Source: Rhynchonema sp. JSB1_4
Lineage: Eukaryota; Nematoda; Chromadorea; Monhysterida; Xyalidae
Direction: 5' to 3'
DNA length: 64,000 nucleotides
Assembly (NCBI GenBank): GCA_030248065.1
Contig: JASAMV010000616.1
Location: 39,800 to 103,799 of the forward strand
This document shows positions 48,801-62,100 of this stretch, in pieces. Under the pieces are notes generated by a model. It worked only from the letters and a program-made list of their open reading frames with translations. It did no database searches and was not told the origin of the DNA. The position numbers and the translations under genes were made by a program. Numbering within the stretch: the stretch's first letter is position 1; every line of letters begins with the position of its first letter.

Positions 48801-51800
48801 GGGGCACAGAGATCCGACAAAATGATTGCTTCTTGGTTGTTAGCGTGTGACTTTTGTGACATTATCGGTTATTAGGATGAATAGCTGGCGTTATTATCAG
48901 TCCACCACCCACCACCCTACTGTATGTAGTAGATAGAACATTTTAGAGGCAGCTGTTTGACAATAACGATAGTATGATAGTTTACTGTATGAAGATACCT
49001 TTGCTGACGCGCACAAAAACGAAACGAAGTTCCAACCGTCTGTCCAAGTCCGGCGAGTAACGTCGCTGCTTCCACTTGTGTGAGTGCGTCCATTTCGCCT
49101 GATGTTTCATGCGGCTCGGTCACCTGAAAATTACTCAGAGATAATTTTTTTTCCCACAAATCCTGTTCGCTTACAGTGATAGAATTTCCGTGTGTTTCCA
49201 CATATGTTATTCGTACAAAGTATGAACAGTTTCCGTCATGAACACTTTTTCCAAAGTAGAGCCCCATTGTTCACAATCCGGTTGCGGTTCTTATTTCCGA
49301 ACGGAAAACTCTGCGAACAAAAAAATGATCAGAGAAAGCAAAAGGGCCAACGTAGTAAAATGCCCCCCCGGGGCCATGGCCTTCCCCTGGCTTGCAATGT
49401 GACCCCATTACCTCTTCACTAATCCTCTGCTTCTTGCTGGGTGACGGTGACCCCTCCACCACGGATGTGTCTGCGTGCTTTTCATTGGCCGCTTGTCTTA
49501 ACCATCGTTTCTTCGCGTGGCCGCCAGATGGCGTTGCGCTCGCTGCTGGCGGACTGGGCGTGGTGGGCCTGCAAAATGCAACCTTTTTGTCAGGAAAACA
49601 AGTTGCCAAATGTGGCTCCGAAAACGAAAACGACAACTGAAAAAACAAGCTGTTTCATTTTTCCATCAGTCTTTTTTGGGCCGATATCAAAATTGGTGGT
49701 AGATCCAGTCAGATCTTGCCAGCGTTGGTCACGTGACATTTTTTGTGACAAGATAGTCACGCGACCAACGCAAGAGGGGACCACAATCAGATTCACAATG
49801 GCAAAAATAATGACACATTTCAAATGAAATAACAAAATACCACTCACTCTACGACCCTGCTCTCCCTCGGTGGTGTTTCTGTCTGATAAATAGCAGTGGC
49901 TGACGTCGACGGCCCAGGTGTGCCCTCATCCTCTTCAGTATTACTGTTGGCGGCCGCCCACCGCTTTCGAGGCGGATATCGACTGCGGCCACTCAATGGG
50001 CCACCACCCCCACCTTGTGACGGTGAACCGCCACTTGGACCGGCGCCCGTGTCAGGTGGACCGCCGCCGCGACCTATGAAATTGAAATAATTGAATACTT
50101 GTCACCGTCATCCTCCTGACGTAATCGAACAATCGTGAGTTTCGTTTACTTTCATCGGACATACCGACACTGCCACGCACTTTAAAGTGGCATCAGTGTT
50201 GAGTTTGGCAAGGTGAACCAATCATACGATGACCTGATTTGTTGCTGTCCCACAAAAAATCACTTGTTTTCAGACTCGCGATGAAACACACAGCCAGCCC
50301 TTATGCCAGAAAGGCGCACACGGACCCCGCGATGTACTGTGGATCGACAGCGGGACATTGCGCACAAAACGGTGCTCCAACATACGAAATATTTCAAAAT
50401 AAAGACCAAATAAATATTGAAGACTGACCAGTGCTCCTTCCCGCTCCTCTTCCGCCACCAGACGTCCCAGCGCCGCCGCTTTTGTCTTGGTCATCTTTGT
50501 CCTTTCTATCGCTCGCCGTCTCCGACTCCTCGTCAGATGATGTTTCACTGTCACTACTTGAAGCCGATCCGGCTTTTTCATCGTCGTGTTTCTTGCTCCG
50601 TGTGGATGTTCGTACCGGGCGGGTTCTGCAAGAAATTAATGGAATCACACAGTCCACCATCTTTATAAGTGACACGATCGAGCGAGATGACCGCTACGTT
50701 CGGTCACTGTAAACGGTGTGATGACGGAGTGGGTCACCGTTTGTCGGGCAGCATCACATAGCAGAGGTAATAAGATACAAAGGAACAAGAGAATTACGCA
50801 CTTTTTCTTCTTGTTCTTCTTCGTCGAACTCTGCTTTGGCGCGATTTTCTTCGCTGCTGCTGGCGTTGGCTTCGGTGTCTGCCAGTTTAGACAGATTAGT
50901 CAGATTCAGACAGACCAGACCAGGCAAGTAATGCACTTTCATTGCTACGAACAAAAAACCAAAATGATCTGAAGCAGCTTTCAGACTCGCTGCAACTCAA
51001 TAAACCAACATCCCACACCTGTTTTTGTGCTTTGTGACTCTGTGCCGCCTTCGGCGTGCTCGTTTGTTTCTGCACTTCCTTCTTTTTCTTCAATTCCTCC
51101 ATTCGCATAAACTGCTCCTCAATCTGACGCATCTTCCTTTCCTCACGTGTCTGCAAGTGAGAATAAAAAATGTTTCACGGCGGTGATAAAAATCGTCCAG
51201 CAAATCGCGTGGCCAATGAATATGGAGCTACCGTCGTACACTAACCAATGCCCTTTCTTCCTTCACAGCAGCACCAGGCTCCTGTTTGATTGAAGCCGGA
51301 TCGTTCCACGCGTCACGCAGCTGTCGCAGAATGCCTGGTTCCTTGGTTCTGGCTGTAATTATACAGTTGGCGTGACACATCAGAATGCTAGTATCAGGCG
51401 ACGTCGGGTAAATGTTTCAAGAAAATGAATTTCGTATGAATTAACGTGATCAGCCGGACCTTTCTCAGGCGACATTGGTTCTTCTTTCTTGATCACCGGT
51501 TCCTTTTTCACTGGCGGTGGCGTCTTCTTGGCCAGCGGCTCGTTCTCCGTTTTGGCATCGCTGAAAATTGACGGAAACATGTTTCAACCGAATTTTATTT
51601 CTGTGCAGCGAACGACCGGTCTGGAAAGTCACTCGCGGACAGCGAAAAAAACTATGAAGTTTTAGAATCAGTGCTGTTTTCCAAATGAGCATTAGTATTA
51701 TCACACAAAATCTTGATAGCAGTAAGTTTTGTCTGTTGGTCTTCAGTTATAGACATCACCAGGGCATCGTCAGTGGTGAGAATAATCTGGCGAACCCAAC

Positions 51801-54800
51801 AAGAGATACTATTGCTCAAATAGCTGACGAGCAAATACAATGCGCATCATACCGACCAGCTAACATCAGACACACAGCACAAGAGTGTGCCCCACCTTAA
51901 CGTTCGCCTCCTCCTCTCCGTTGTCTTCGCCGGTGGCGGCGGTGTTGGCACGCGAGTCGGTTTGTTTGGCTTTGGTTTCGACTTGACTTTCAGTCCGATT
52001 TTCACCTTTTTATGGCTCGAGGACGTGCTGCCAGTCTTCTTTTTCGTCTTCACAGACACGGGCTGTTTCTTGTGTGACGCTGTCGTTAATTTTGCTTTCG
52101 CTGTTGCCGTTGCTTTGACCGCCGTTTGCTTCTTGGTTGCTGCCGTGACTGCTTTCTGCAATTGACGCTTGACTATTCTTTTGTTTGTTTGTTTATTGCT
52201 CTCAGTGACGCATAAAACCATGCAAGTAAATTAATGATAGAAGCACAGTTACAAGACCGGGTGGGACAATTACGGAAATGAAAAAAGTTACAACACTGGT
52301 TATAACAAAACCACAGCAAATAAAAGCTACAAAAAGCGCCAAGGAGAGAGAAAGATCACGGACATCAGGACAGATCACAGGACATGTTAACAGAACTGAA
52401 AATTATGCATTGACTATTCTTTCGATGGGACATTTGTGACGCTGTAGAGCTATGCTCAATGGATGAATGAGCACTCTCTTGTTTTTTTAGGCCCCAAAGG
52501 TACCTAGGTTGGTGCAACGCCCGCGGCAGAGTTGGCACTTTTGCCGACTTCAGCTTGTAGGCCTCTCACAAGCGATCGTTGGTCAAATAAGGACTCTGGC
52601 ACAATCAAGCTCAACCATGTTTGCCAACCTTCTTCGCCTTGCTGGCGGCGGCAGTCGCGCTGCTCACTTGTTTCTTCGGTCGACCTTTCTTCGTCGGAAC
52701 AGCACTTGTTTTTGACTTGACCGATGTCTTGTTGTTGTTGTTGGCGGTGCTCTTCTTGGACGCAGTTGATTTCTTTTTCTGAAATTTTCGCAATTTAAGA
52801 ATTCGTAAGAATTTAGTTTGTGGTCAAGAAAATTTAGATCCGGGTCAAACTTGGTGATTGGAGCGGATGGTCCGTATATTTAGCAAGTGTCAAGTCATCA
52901 AGTTAATCATGTAGCAGCTATTACTTGGCGCATTATTACGCACACAACAAGCGGACTGAAACCTCATAAATAGTCACTCGAAACCAACTGGCGGTGATTT
53001 CTTTTGCTGTTCCTTTTTCTCCAACTGCAACTGTTGCCGTTTCTTTCGCAGTTCGCGATTGAACTCAGCCACCGGACAAATATCGTCTTCATTATCGGCG
53101 CCACACGCGCACTCCACCTGTGTGTGAACATCATCAGGTTTGTATGCATACTGATGGGCAAAAACATCAGCTATCTGGCCGAACACATTCACATTGTATT
53201 TGACAGTTCCCGGCACACTCAGCCCACAGAGGAATTTCTCGGCCACTCTAAAATACTAATAAAAAGCCTGCAGTTGTACGACGAAAATCAGATAGGGTGT
53301 CAATCAAGCTTTTCGTGACCAAGTGTAGGAGTTTTCACAAAAAAATTACACATGCTACACAAAGTATTGATTCTGCAGCAGCGTTAGCTGTTCGTTCAAG
53401 GAAAACATGCCAACCGGGTATTTATTCGATCTAAAATCAAAGTCATGCGGTGCGGTCACTTCCGACATTTGCTCTATGACTTCGGTGGCCACCAACAGCA
53501 AGTGCAGTTCACCATTAGCGATCACGTGCTTCACCTGCAATAAAATTGGAATTGAAAACAAATGGAACTCTTATCCAGCTGAACGCGGTATACTGGTATG
53601 ATGCCACTTGTGTTTAATGCGTAGAGGCATACAGGATCTAAAGCGTTACAGAATCGCATACAGAAAGTAGATTGGCACTCGTTGTGACTATCGTATAGTC
53701 CACCTGCTTGATTCTACTTGTCATACGCGCATGTTGCCATGCAAAACAAGATTATACAACTATGAAATAGATCGGTGTCAAAAAATCCACACATCACAAC
53801 GAACGTTTGTCAGGTGGTTACCAAAGAACGAACTCACTGCACCCGATTTGACAATGGGAAACACAACACGTTTCCAGCCCAATTCAACCAGCACATCTCC
53901 CCATACCTGTGTATTTGGCCTGCACGACCGTCTGACGAATCTTGCGATCGAGCCTTTCTGTCTGGCATCGATGCATATCGTCGGTGCATCAGCGCCGCCC
54001 GTGCACGTGAAACCACTGAAACATTGATAGTTCAAGACTTGTTGGCCAGGAAAGTGATGGTGAACCTTGGAGCTGAAATCTCGTCTTAGCACAATCTCGG
54101 AGTCCTATCAATCGGTTTTTTTGTATTTTCTCTTATTTCTTTACCGAGAAACCAGATCGGGAAATCATTGCTATGTTGCATTACACGACCCGTGCCTAAT
54201 TCAGGATATAAAACATTTTTTCTTCGCTTCCAAATTCAGGCCTGTGAGCTGCGAAGAATGTTGAGAAAGTGCGGACATCAAAACAAATTCGTTCCAATTT
54301 TCAGACACACAGACAAACGTGAGAAATACGCATTCCAAGAGTCATGCGACAACATCAGAACCGTTTTGATCAGTCTGTTTGACATCATAGAAGATCTTAG
54401 CTCTAATCCGTGGTTCGACAATCGACAGTGTTGCTTTTGTTGATATACATACTTGAAAATTCGTTACGTAGGTCGCACTACGATTGCCATTTTGAATGAT
54501 TAAAAAGTGCCTTATTCCGACCAGAAAACTTTCAGCTTTTGATACGTGAACGAATAAAGTCCACTCCAAGGAAAGTCAGTAGGAGCGGTTTTGACAGCAT
54601 TACTTGAATCAATCCCAAAAGAATCACCAACCTATAAGCCAACACATGCGGCATCTGTCTGCCCTGTTTGTCCCGTCCAGAGCATTCCGACTTGAGACAC
54701 ACTTTGCCCTTGAATTCGACCACCGGTTGATCTCTGGGAATCATGTGCACCGCGACTAGGCCCATCACTTTGGACGCAACGTACAGATTCTCGCATAGAC

Positions 54801-57800
54801 TGTCCGATAGCTGGTTGAGCAGGTCCTGGCCCGACTGCAACAATCGTCATAACGGTCAGTAGGGTTAGAGAGATGTCGGGTGTCGGCTGTCGGGTGCCAA
54901 AAAAAGTGTAGGTGCCTCCAGATGTCGGGTGTCAGGTTTTTTGGGACCCGATACCCGACACTTGCGGTTCAAAACATCAGTTTTGCTGAGAGAAGAATTT
55001 TGAGAGAAAATTTTCTTCGAACCAAATGTTTCAGAAGACGCAGAAAGGGACATTTTGGCATTTATTTTGTGTTAAAAAATATGACTTCAGCAACTTGAGC
55101 CAAAAAATTTGCACTAATGATGCAAATGAGCAAAAATTTACCTGTTTTTGGCCTAAAACTAGATGTCGGGTGTCGGTTTTTTAGAACTGTCGGGTACTAC
55201 CAGATGTCGGGTGTCGGGCACCCCCCCCCCCCCCCCCCCCGACCCTAACGGTCAGGTCACCAATATTCGCAAGTAACGGTGCACATCACATCATTTGTTG
55301 CATTTCAAAAAGGATGGGTGACACGTTACCAACGCAGTAAACAAAGATGAAAAACACCCGACTAAAATACACCAATCCCTTTCAATCCTAGCACATCCCC
55401 AAAAACAACAAGCCAAACCCGAATCCCAAATATACCGTGTCTCCCTGTGCCTGCACGAATTTCTTCGCATCCGTCGTATATTCATTGGCACGAATCTTGC
55501 TGTACTTTTCGTATTGTTTCATCATTTCAGCACGCGTCAGCTGAAAGGACATTTTTTCAATGTTTACTCGACTCCAGCGAAACAAACACAACAAACAAAA
55601 AAATGCTTTTGTGGTAGCTGACCGCTTCGCTGGCCTTTTGTTTCTTCTTTCTCTTCAATTTGTCCTGTCGTCGTTTCTCTCTTCGTTTCATTCGCGCCTC
55701 ACGACGTGCTTTCTTCACTTTCGCTTCACGCTCCAGTTTCTTTTCCTGAATAAGGTCGTTACTCTATTCTTTACATTGGTTTCACAATCACAAAGAACCG
55801 AGCCGATATTTAATTCTACACGATGAAATCGTTGATTTCAAGATTCTTCTCCTCTCTCACTATGATACAACACTTTCTACACCAGAAGATCCAACTGTAA
55901 AATCTTATACAGAAAAAAACTAGTTCTGATGAAAAACTTTACAACGGGACATGAACTTTGTGCTCACGATTCCCATTTACAGCCAACAATTGACACCCAA
56001 CCCACTGAGCTACACGTACCTGAATGGCCCTGGCCTGGGCCGCATTCAGTTTCAACGATCGTGGTTTGCATTGTTCACATTGGTATTTGGCCGGCTCCTT
56101 GCCTTGTGGAATGCCCATACAACGGCAGTGCTGCCAAACGCTGCAAGAACACGAACATTTTGTGAAATTGAACGATTCCTTTTTAATCTGTCCTTTCAAA
56201 TTTTCAAAAATGGCTCTTGGTCAGATTAAACAATAGCGAGTTTGATCCGCATTGTAAAACATGTACTCTGCAGTATTTTTACATCAATATTAGCAAATTG
56301 CGTCACGATGTCATCACAGATCAGAACAAAAATGTTTTGGACACGGGGTAAATTTTCTGTAGTCACGGTTTCGTGAATACCACGTTTCGTGACTGCTCCG
56401 GGAAGCCAAAAAAACAAATCAAATACAATCAGCGATTGCACAAACTGCGAAAAAAAGTGACAGCCCTTCCAAAACATTATTGAATCGACAGTTTCGCTCA
56501 AAATACAATAAAAGAGAAAGCGACGCGACTCACTCGCACGTGTCACACGCGATCATGTACTCGTCGTTGTGTGTCATGCCACATACACATCTGGTCGTCC
56601 ATTCCTGTCCAGCCCATTCGGCATCCGAGTCCGACGAACTGTCCGTTGATTCTGCAACTGCATTTATAGTTGACGTGAAACACCAGTCAACTATACTGTC
56701 ATAAAGAACCGTTCTTTATTTTTCGTGGAAAAAAAACGGTTTTTTCCGAAAAAAAACCGTTTTTTTTCCAAATACTTTTCCAGTACTTAAGAACGTAATT
56801 TCGAAAAATATAACAATTTCAGTGCAAAATTTGTTCGAAGTGACGAGAGTGCTCTTGAAGAGTGTTGAAGTCGGTCGAAAACACTTGGTTTACACGCTTT
56901 TTGGCCCATTTTGGGCCGGTTAATTTTTGTGCTCGAGCCAATTTTTCACTGAAATCGAAAAACTCATCAGTTTTGCATTACAATTTTTTGGAAAAATTGG
57001 AATAAAGTACCGATATTTTTCCGATTAAAAACCGAAAAGGTACCCACGGAAAAATAAACGGAAAAGTATTCGGGTCTCGGAAAAAAACGGTTTTTTTTCG
57101 GTTTTTTTCCGGAAAAAAACCGGTTTTTTTCCGCCTGCCAGTATACAGTCAACCCGGTTAGAAGTTGACAGAATGATAGGCTCAAATTAACAACAACAAC
57201 ATTTTTATTATATATATATTTTAAAATAAAGAGAAAATCATCAACTATGCCAACCGTCACTATCCGTGTCAGACAATGATGACAAGTCAGACAGGTCGAG
57301 CGCTGATGTTCCACCGGATGCAGCTGAGGCTGAAAAAATATTGATTAGATGCAGCACGCACATGAGATTTCTCTTTTCATAAATGTTTGTCAGATGCAAC
57401 TTTCAACACCAGTTTGAATTTTACGTGAAAATTGAATGCAGAATGGAAAGCCATTTTAGTATTTGCAGATAAATTGAAATCTAGACAAGTTTCTTCTGCT
57501 GCAGCTTCAGATAACAACTTTTACATGAAAAATTGTGAAAACACAAGAAATTGAACGAACAATAAAAAAATTAGTCCGCGGATATAACCACCAAACCATC
57601 TGTTAGTCAAGTCAATCGCAGTCATCCCGAACCAATTCCGAACGTACCATTCTGCATACTTTCCGCAACATTGCCTTTCCTCGTCGGTGACGTATGTTGT
57701 TGTACATGCATGTTGTTGTTGTGTTGTTGTTGTTGTTGTTGCATGGGCGACGCAGCCATTGTGGCCAGCACATCTGCCGCTTGCATCACAGAGTCAACCA

Positions 57801-57981
57801 GCGAGCTCGTTGATGTTTCACTCGTGTTCGGCATGTGTGTGGATGGCTGTAACATTGGAAGGCGGGGTGAAATTTGACTCTCATTTGGTATCGAATCATC
57901 GCGAAGTATTGAAGTCAAATTTGGACGAGACCTAACAATACAATTAAAAATGCCCAATGCCTGGGTTACCTTTCGTGCCAT
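45820..57981 (-). CDS. set-26: MLL5/SETD5-type PHD finger and SET domain chromatin protein, 27 exons, 1295 aa in the model
   Basis: Nuclear chromatin regulator; relatives bind H3K4me3 through the PHD finger. Exons 5' to 3': 57648-57981, 57255-57329, 56534-56657, 56020-56140, 55623-55745, 55436-55540, 54632-54834, 53907-54015, 53415-53534, 52989-53117, 52629-52778, 51896-52155, 51460-51560, 51246-51352, 51019-51150, 50802-50878, 50429-50625, 49848-50073, 49412-49568, 48986-49123, 47887-48007, 47702-47789, 47339-47434, 47114-47224, 46603-46900, 46207-46294, 45820-45917. All phases agree (3888 bases). Order: polyQ/N N-terminus; acidic Ser stretch; PHD; Lys/Arg-rich helix; SET; basic region with AT-hook-like KKGRPKKQ; TREERKMRQIEEQFMRMEE; KKRWLRQAANE; KKVSLDEYKKRR; proline run. 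The last three blocks have counterparts after SET in vertebrate KMT2E/SETD5. The ATG at 57979-57981 is in frame, but an acceptor at 57932 could join an upstream exon instead. The donor at 47113 was chosen by phase. At least three MITEs lie in introns. Confidence 0.9.
48045..48738. mobile_element. hAT-like MITE with 8-bp target duplication TAAGAGTT
   Basis: Ends CAGAGATCGGAAACGGGCCG and (reverse complement) CAGATATCGGAAACGGGCCG, flanked by TAAGAGTT at 48037-48044 and 48739-48746. GC-rich terminal arms of GGCCCGGCC units surround an AT-rich centre with ACAGTAGGTAGGTTGATTGC repeats. In an intron of the PHD-SET gene. No transposase. Confidence 0.85.
52989..54834 (-). other. Degenerate SET domain (four exons)
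   Basis: Exons 54632-54834, 53907-54015, 53415-53534 and 52989-53117 encode VVEFKGKVCL, then ICIDARQKGSIARFVRRSCR, GELHLLLVATEVI, TAPHDFDF and the post-SET-like VECACGADNEDDICPV. The canonical RFxNHSCxPN is RFVRRSCRPN and the catalytic FDY tyrosine position reads FDF. The RRSC change is shared with MLL5/SETD5, so methyltransferase activity is doubtful. Confidence 0.88.
54860..55247. mobile_element. hAT-like MITE with 8-bp target duplication ACGGTCAG
   Basis: Ends TAGGGTTAGAG and (reverse complement) TAGGGTCGGGG, flanked by ACGGTCAG at 54852-54859 and 55248-55255. It contains several direct copies of ATGTCGGGTGTCGG and a C20 run (55221-55240). In the intron between SET-domain exons. A truncated relative may lie near 58995-59124. 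Confidence 0.82.
56020..56657 (-). other. PHD finger of the SET protein (two exons)
   Basis: Zinc ligands run in the C4HC3 order across two exons: RCVCGMTHNDEYMIACDTC, then VWQHCRCMGIP and YQCEQCKPR. The aromatic Trp before His (VWQH) and the acidic residues before the second cysteine pair fit methyl-lysine reading as in MLL5, SETD5 and C. elegans SET-9/SET-26. It is preceded by an acidic segment, DSSSDSDAEWAGQEW. Confidence 0.9.
56692..57145. mobile_element. MITE with 8-bp target duplication CAGTCAAC
   Basis: Short ends TATACTGTCA and (reverse complement) TATACTGGCA, flanked by CAGTCAAC at 56684-56691 and 57146-57153. Subterminal arms are opposing GGAAAAAAACCGG tracts that can pair. Intron just upstream of the PHD exons. 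Superfamily uncertain (8-bp duplication suggests hAT or a relative). Confidence 0.75.
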
Positions 57982-59198
57982 AAGATATCTAAATTACGGT
58001 AAGACATACACTGGCACGACAGTGAAAATGATCTAGTCCACCAACAATATCAGTCAAAACAAATTCACGCTCGTGCTGACAGAAATGCGTGGGTTTCAGA
58101 AAAAGCTATAAACTGAGCTCAGAATGCAAATTTGCCAATCAGCTTGTAAAATCAGACTCATTACAACAGCATTATTTATTTGCATGTCATCACGGCCCAA
58201 TTACTACTGTGTAGCAAAATCCTTGCACAGCCAGTGATTTATCGCTCTGACTGTGAAATGCGTAGCGTGGCTGCCTGTTTCGCCCTGTTTTCAAAGACCA
58301 AATCATCATAAGTGCAAAAGCACCAGATGACCTAGCGGTGACCCCAAAAACAGACATAAACATAAACAGCTCGTCACTTTGCATAAACATAAACGCACAT
58401 AAACAGCAGTCGGTGGATTATCGGCGTGACCTAGCACCCCAGCCCCTCTGTGCGTGCCCGGCCGTGCGTGTTGCGTGTTGCTGGTTGGTACACGCGCCGT
58501 AGTGTTGCGTGCCGACTTCATTGCGTGTATCATCTGCATAGGATAGCCGGCCGTGCGCGCGCACTGGGATGACACGTCGTGCGTTTGCTGCAAGCGCAAT
58601 CACGCAATCAAATATAGTAGATTGAATCGGATACAGTCACGGCCCCAGACTGTAAATGGAACGGAATGGGTAATTTCTCAATTTACTGCTTCCAAAAATA
58701 TTCATCACGTGGACCGGGACACATATTCTTGCAGCTTGTCTGATGGGATGATTTTTTTGTTCACCACGTGCCAGGAGATTTGTAGCTCGTGATTCGAGTA
58801 TCTTGAACTTATTAAAAATGTGATACACGCTACAAACAAGTTGCGAACGTGGAACATTTCATCACGTCACAACCATAGTACACAAGAAACGAAACAACAG
58901 AGCACGACCAGAGTCGAAACCTCATGAGCCAAAGCTTTGTTTGGTGTTGACGTCGGTTGGTATTACATAGATGAGTTTATGGGTTTGTTTGTTGTGTCGG
59001 GTGTCGGTTACAATGAAAATTTTTAGTAAAAGTTAGCTTATTTTAGACGTCCGAGGGGTTGAAGACGCTTTCGTTCACCGACATCCACACTGACTGTTTT
59101 CCGACACCGACTGCGATCCCTAAAGTCGGCACGGCATCCAGGAACCCCCGATCCCCAGTTGCGTCTGTTTAGGACTCAGAACAAGCCCCGAATAATAA
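57982..59198. other. Gap between the PHD-SET gene and the RG-rich gene
   Basis: Would hold the PHD-SET promoter if translation starts at 57981, or an unseen linking exon if the two minus-strand genes are one. A GC-rich stretch with GCGTGC/CGGCCGTGCG repeats lies at 58430-58570. 58995-59124 resembles a truncated relative of the 54860-55247 MITE (TGTCGGGTGTCGG at the left, CCGACACCGACTGCGATCCC TA at the right). Confidence 0.45.
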
Positions 59199-62100
59199 TC
59201 AACCAACCGCTTTAATCTCGACAGTGGGCCCCCTCTGTGGTTGCTGTGGCACGACTGAATCGACCATAACAGTCTCGGTGTCTTGGCCCGTACTTGGGTC
59301 GATGCCGATACAAACCTGAAAATTGGGGTGGGGTCGAAAATCCCGAAAAAAAAATCCCGAAAAAAAAATCCCGAAAAAAAAATCCCGAAAAATAAAAATC
59401 CCGAAAAAAAAATCCCGAAAAGCAAAAATCCCGAAAAATGAAATTGAAGAAAAATACAAAGTTTAAGGTGCAGAAAGGGGTATTCATGTAGTTGGAGTCC
59501 ATAATTTGGGCAATGGATCAGTTGGGGCTCAAGATATTGAAATTCTCGTACGGTCATGTCTTCCTGGCTGGCAGCCTAAGCCTAAGCCTAACCCTGAACG
59601 AAGGCCTGGACGTTGTATTTTTGTGGATAGTTCCTTTACGTGGACAGGTCTTCCTGGCTGGCAGCCTAAGCCTAAGCCTAAGCCTGAAAGAAAGCCTGAG
59701 CATGTGTGTTTTTATTGATGTTTCCTTCGTATGAACAGGTCTTCCTGGCTGGCAGCCTAAGCCTAAGCCTAATCCTGAATGCAAGCCTGAGCACCAACTA
59801 CATGAATGCCAACTTCTGACAAAAAAATTTGGTCAATTTCTACACCTATTTATTTTTCGGGATTTTTTCGGGATTTTTGCTTTTCGGGATTTTTTTTTCG
59901 GGATTTTTCGTTTCGGGATTTTTTTTCGGGATTTTTTTTTCGGGATTTTCGACGGCCACCGAAAATTGTTCAGATTTGATCGATGTATGATGTCGTAAAT
60001 TGTCTGCATGACTATATTCTGAAACTATCTTCAGGTTTTTTGCAAGACACGCGCCAAATCAGATTTGTGATCTAACCGTTTTCTGTGGCACCACCGCCGG
60101 TCGTACAGGTATGGGCCGACCACTAACGGGCATGGGACTGGTCGCCGAACGAAGGGCGGCCGCCTGAAATGATTAGTTGCATTGTTTTCAAAGGTTCCAA
60201 AGTCACGAAGCAAAATCGATTAAACAATGGCTTCTACTTGGTTGAGGAACAAAACATTTCATTCTGCCTGCGACAACAAGCAAAAAATGAACTTCAGCGT
60301 TTTTTCACAACAATGAACAACACGCACATTAGAACGAGAATTTGTACCGTTTCGATTGCGATGAACCATATCAGACCAGCCCCTACCCCACCTGTTGTTG
60401 TGTCCGTCTGAGCATGGCAGCACTGCCACCTCTACCCCCGCGTCCCCGACCCCCTCGACCAGCCAGAGGTCTGTCCAATAGATCCGAATACATTCGATTC
60501 ACATCGCCTGCTGTCGGCGTACCTGTAGATTGCAATAAAAATGATTTGAGTTATGTTTATAATTTTTTTGGAAAAACAAAAGTTTGCTCACCATTCACTC
60601 CATTTTGTTGGGCGACAAAGTCCGTTGTACCGTCGGCCTTGACCTGTTGTGTTCGCGCGGCCTGTGCATGAGAAAATACATGCTCAAAATTTCGGCATCA
60701 AGATAAAAATACGGGGTGACGGCGAAGTTTTCATTTCAATTTGAAGCCAATCTCAATTGCAGCTGCGGCACTCAGAATACACAGCACCCAACACTAGCAG
60801 ATGGGGCCACTGCACATTATACCATACCCCTACCGTCAGCACGCCATAGAAAATTACCACTCTAACCCAAATTACAAACAAAGACAACCATGTACACACA
60901 CCTGCGCACGATTAGCTCCATGAGTCGTGGGACTGACAGTCATGCCAGCGGGTGTGGTGTGCCGCGCCACAAAAGTGCCCGGCTGCATGCGCGCACCTGT
61001 TGGAGCCACCCGACGTGTGCTGCCTGCTGCGCCTAAATAAAGACCAATTTTGCAATTTTAAATTCTTTTTTCTCGCAGTTACGAGTGCACGTACAAAACT
61101 GCACGCGTTCGAATTCATTCGTTTTTTATCAGCAAAAGGCAAAACATTTACATGTTGTTTGTGAAGAAGAATTTAAAAATTATCAACTGGTTCCGTATCT
61201 TTATGGGCCAGTGAACCTTTTGGGCCACAGTACTTTTTGGGCCATGTGACCTTTTGGGCCAGGTACTTTTTGGGCCACATAAGGTTTCGGACCAGGAACC
61301 TTTTGGGCCAGGTACCTTTTGGGCCAGGTACGTTTTGGGCCAGGTACTTTTTGGGCCACATGTGCATGGCGTACTTTTTGGGCCAGGTACCTTTTGGGCC
61401 AGGTACGTTTTGGGCCAGGTACTTTTTGGGCCAGATGTGTATGGTGTACCTTTTGGGCCAGGTACCTTTTGGGCCAGGTACTTTTTGGGCCACGTGTGTA
61501 TGGTGTTCTGGTCATTTCAATCCAAATTTCTTTACGCAACTGGTATGTATGCACGTATGGTAGATGCTTCGTGATAAACAAGTTGCATCGGTCATTGCTA
61601 ACACGCCGTTCACAAATATCGAGTCGCATCGATAAGCTAAACATGCGGAAACTTGAAACTAAACATGCACGGAAACTTGCCATGGCAGCAAGAAAGTCAT
61701 GTTGAAGTGTTTTCAACAAGTTGCTGTGTAGTGAGCATCAATGTGTTTTTTGAGTACTGAACCAGATCCACGTCTTCCGTTTTGATCAGTCATGTAATGT
61801 TACGGTACACATACAATACAGTACTTCAATTATTATGCGCTATGTTTCACAAAAAAATTATACTGGTGTCATTTGTTGCTCAATACTGCTGATTGATTTC
61901 AATAAATAAAATTTGATGCTCGTTTGGTTGCAGAACAGATGTGCATGTACGAACACGAGGGTACCCCCCGCCCCCCCCCCCCCAGCTCCAACACTGGAAC
62001 ACAGGCAGCAACTTGTTGAAAACACATAGCATCTTTATAACTGTTGCATAAAGAAATGTGAATTGAAATCACCATGTGACCCAAAAATTACACCATCATG

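Noticed and set aside
59509..59720. Plus-strand ORF with PKPKPKPE repeats
   Set aside because: It is the translation of the 90-bp minisatellite; the repeat period of one interval is 91, which would break the frame.
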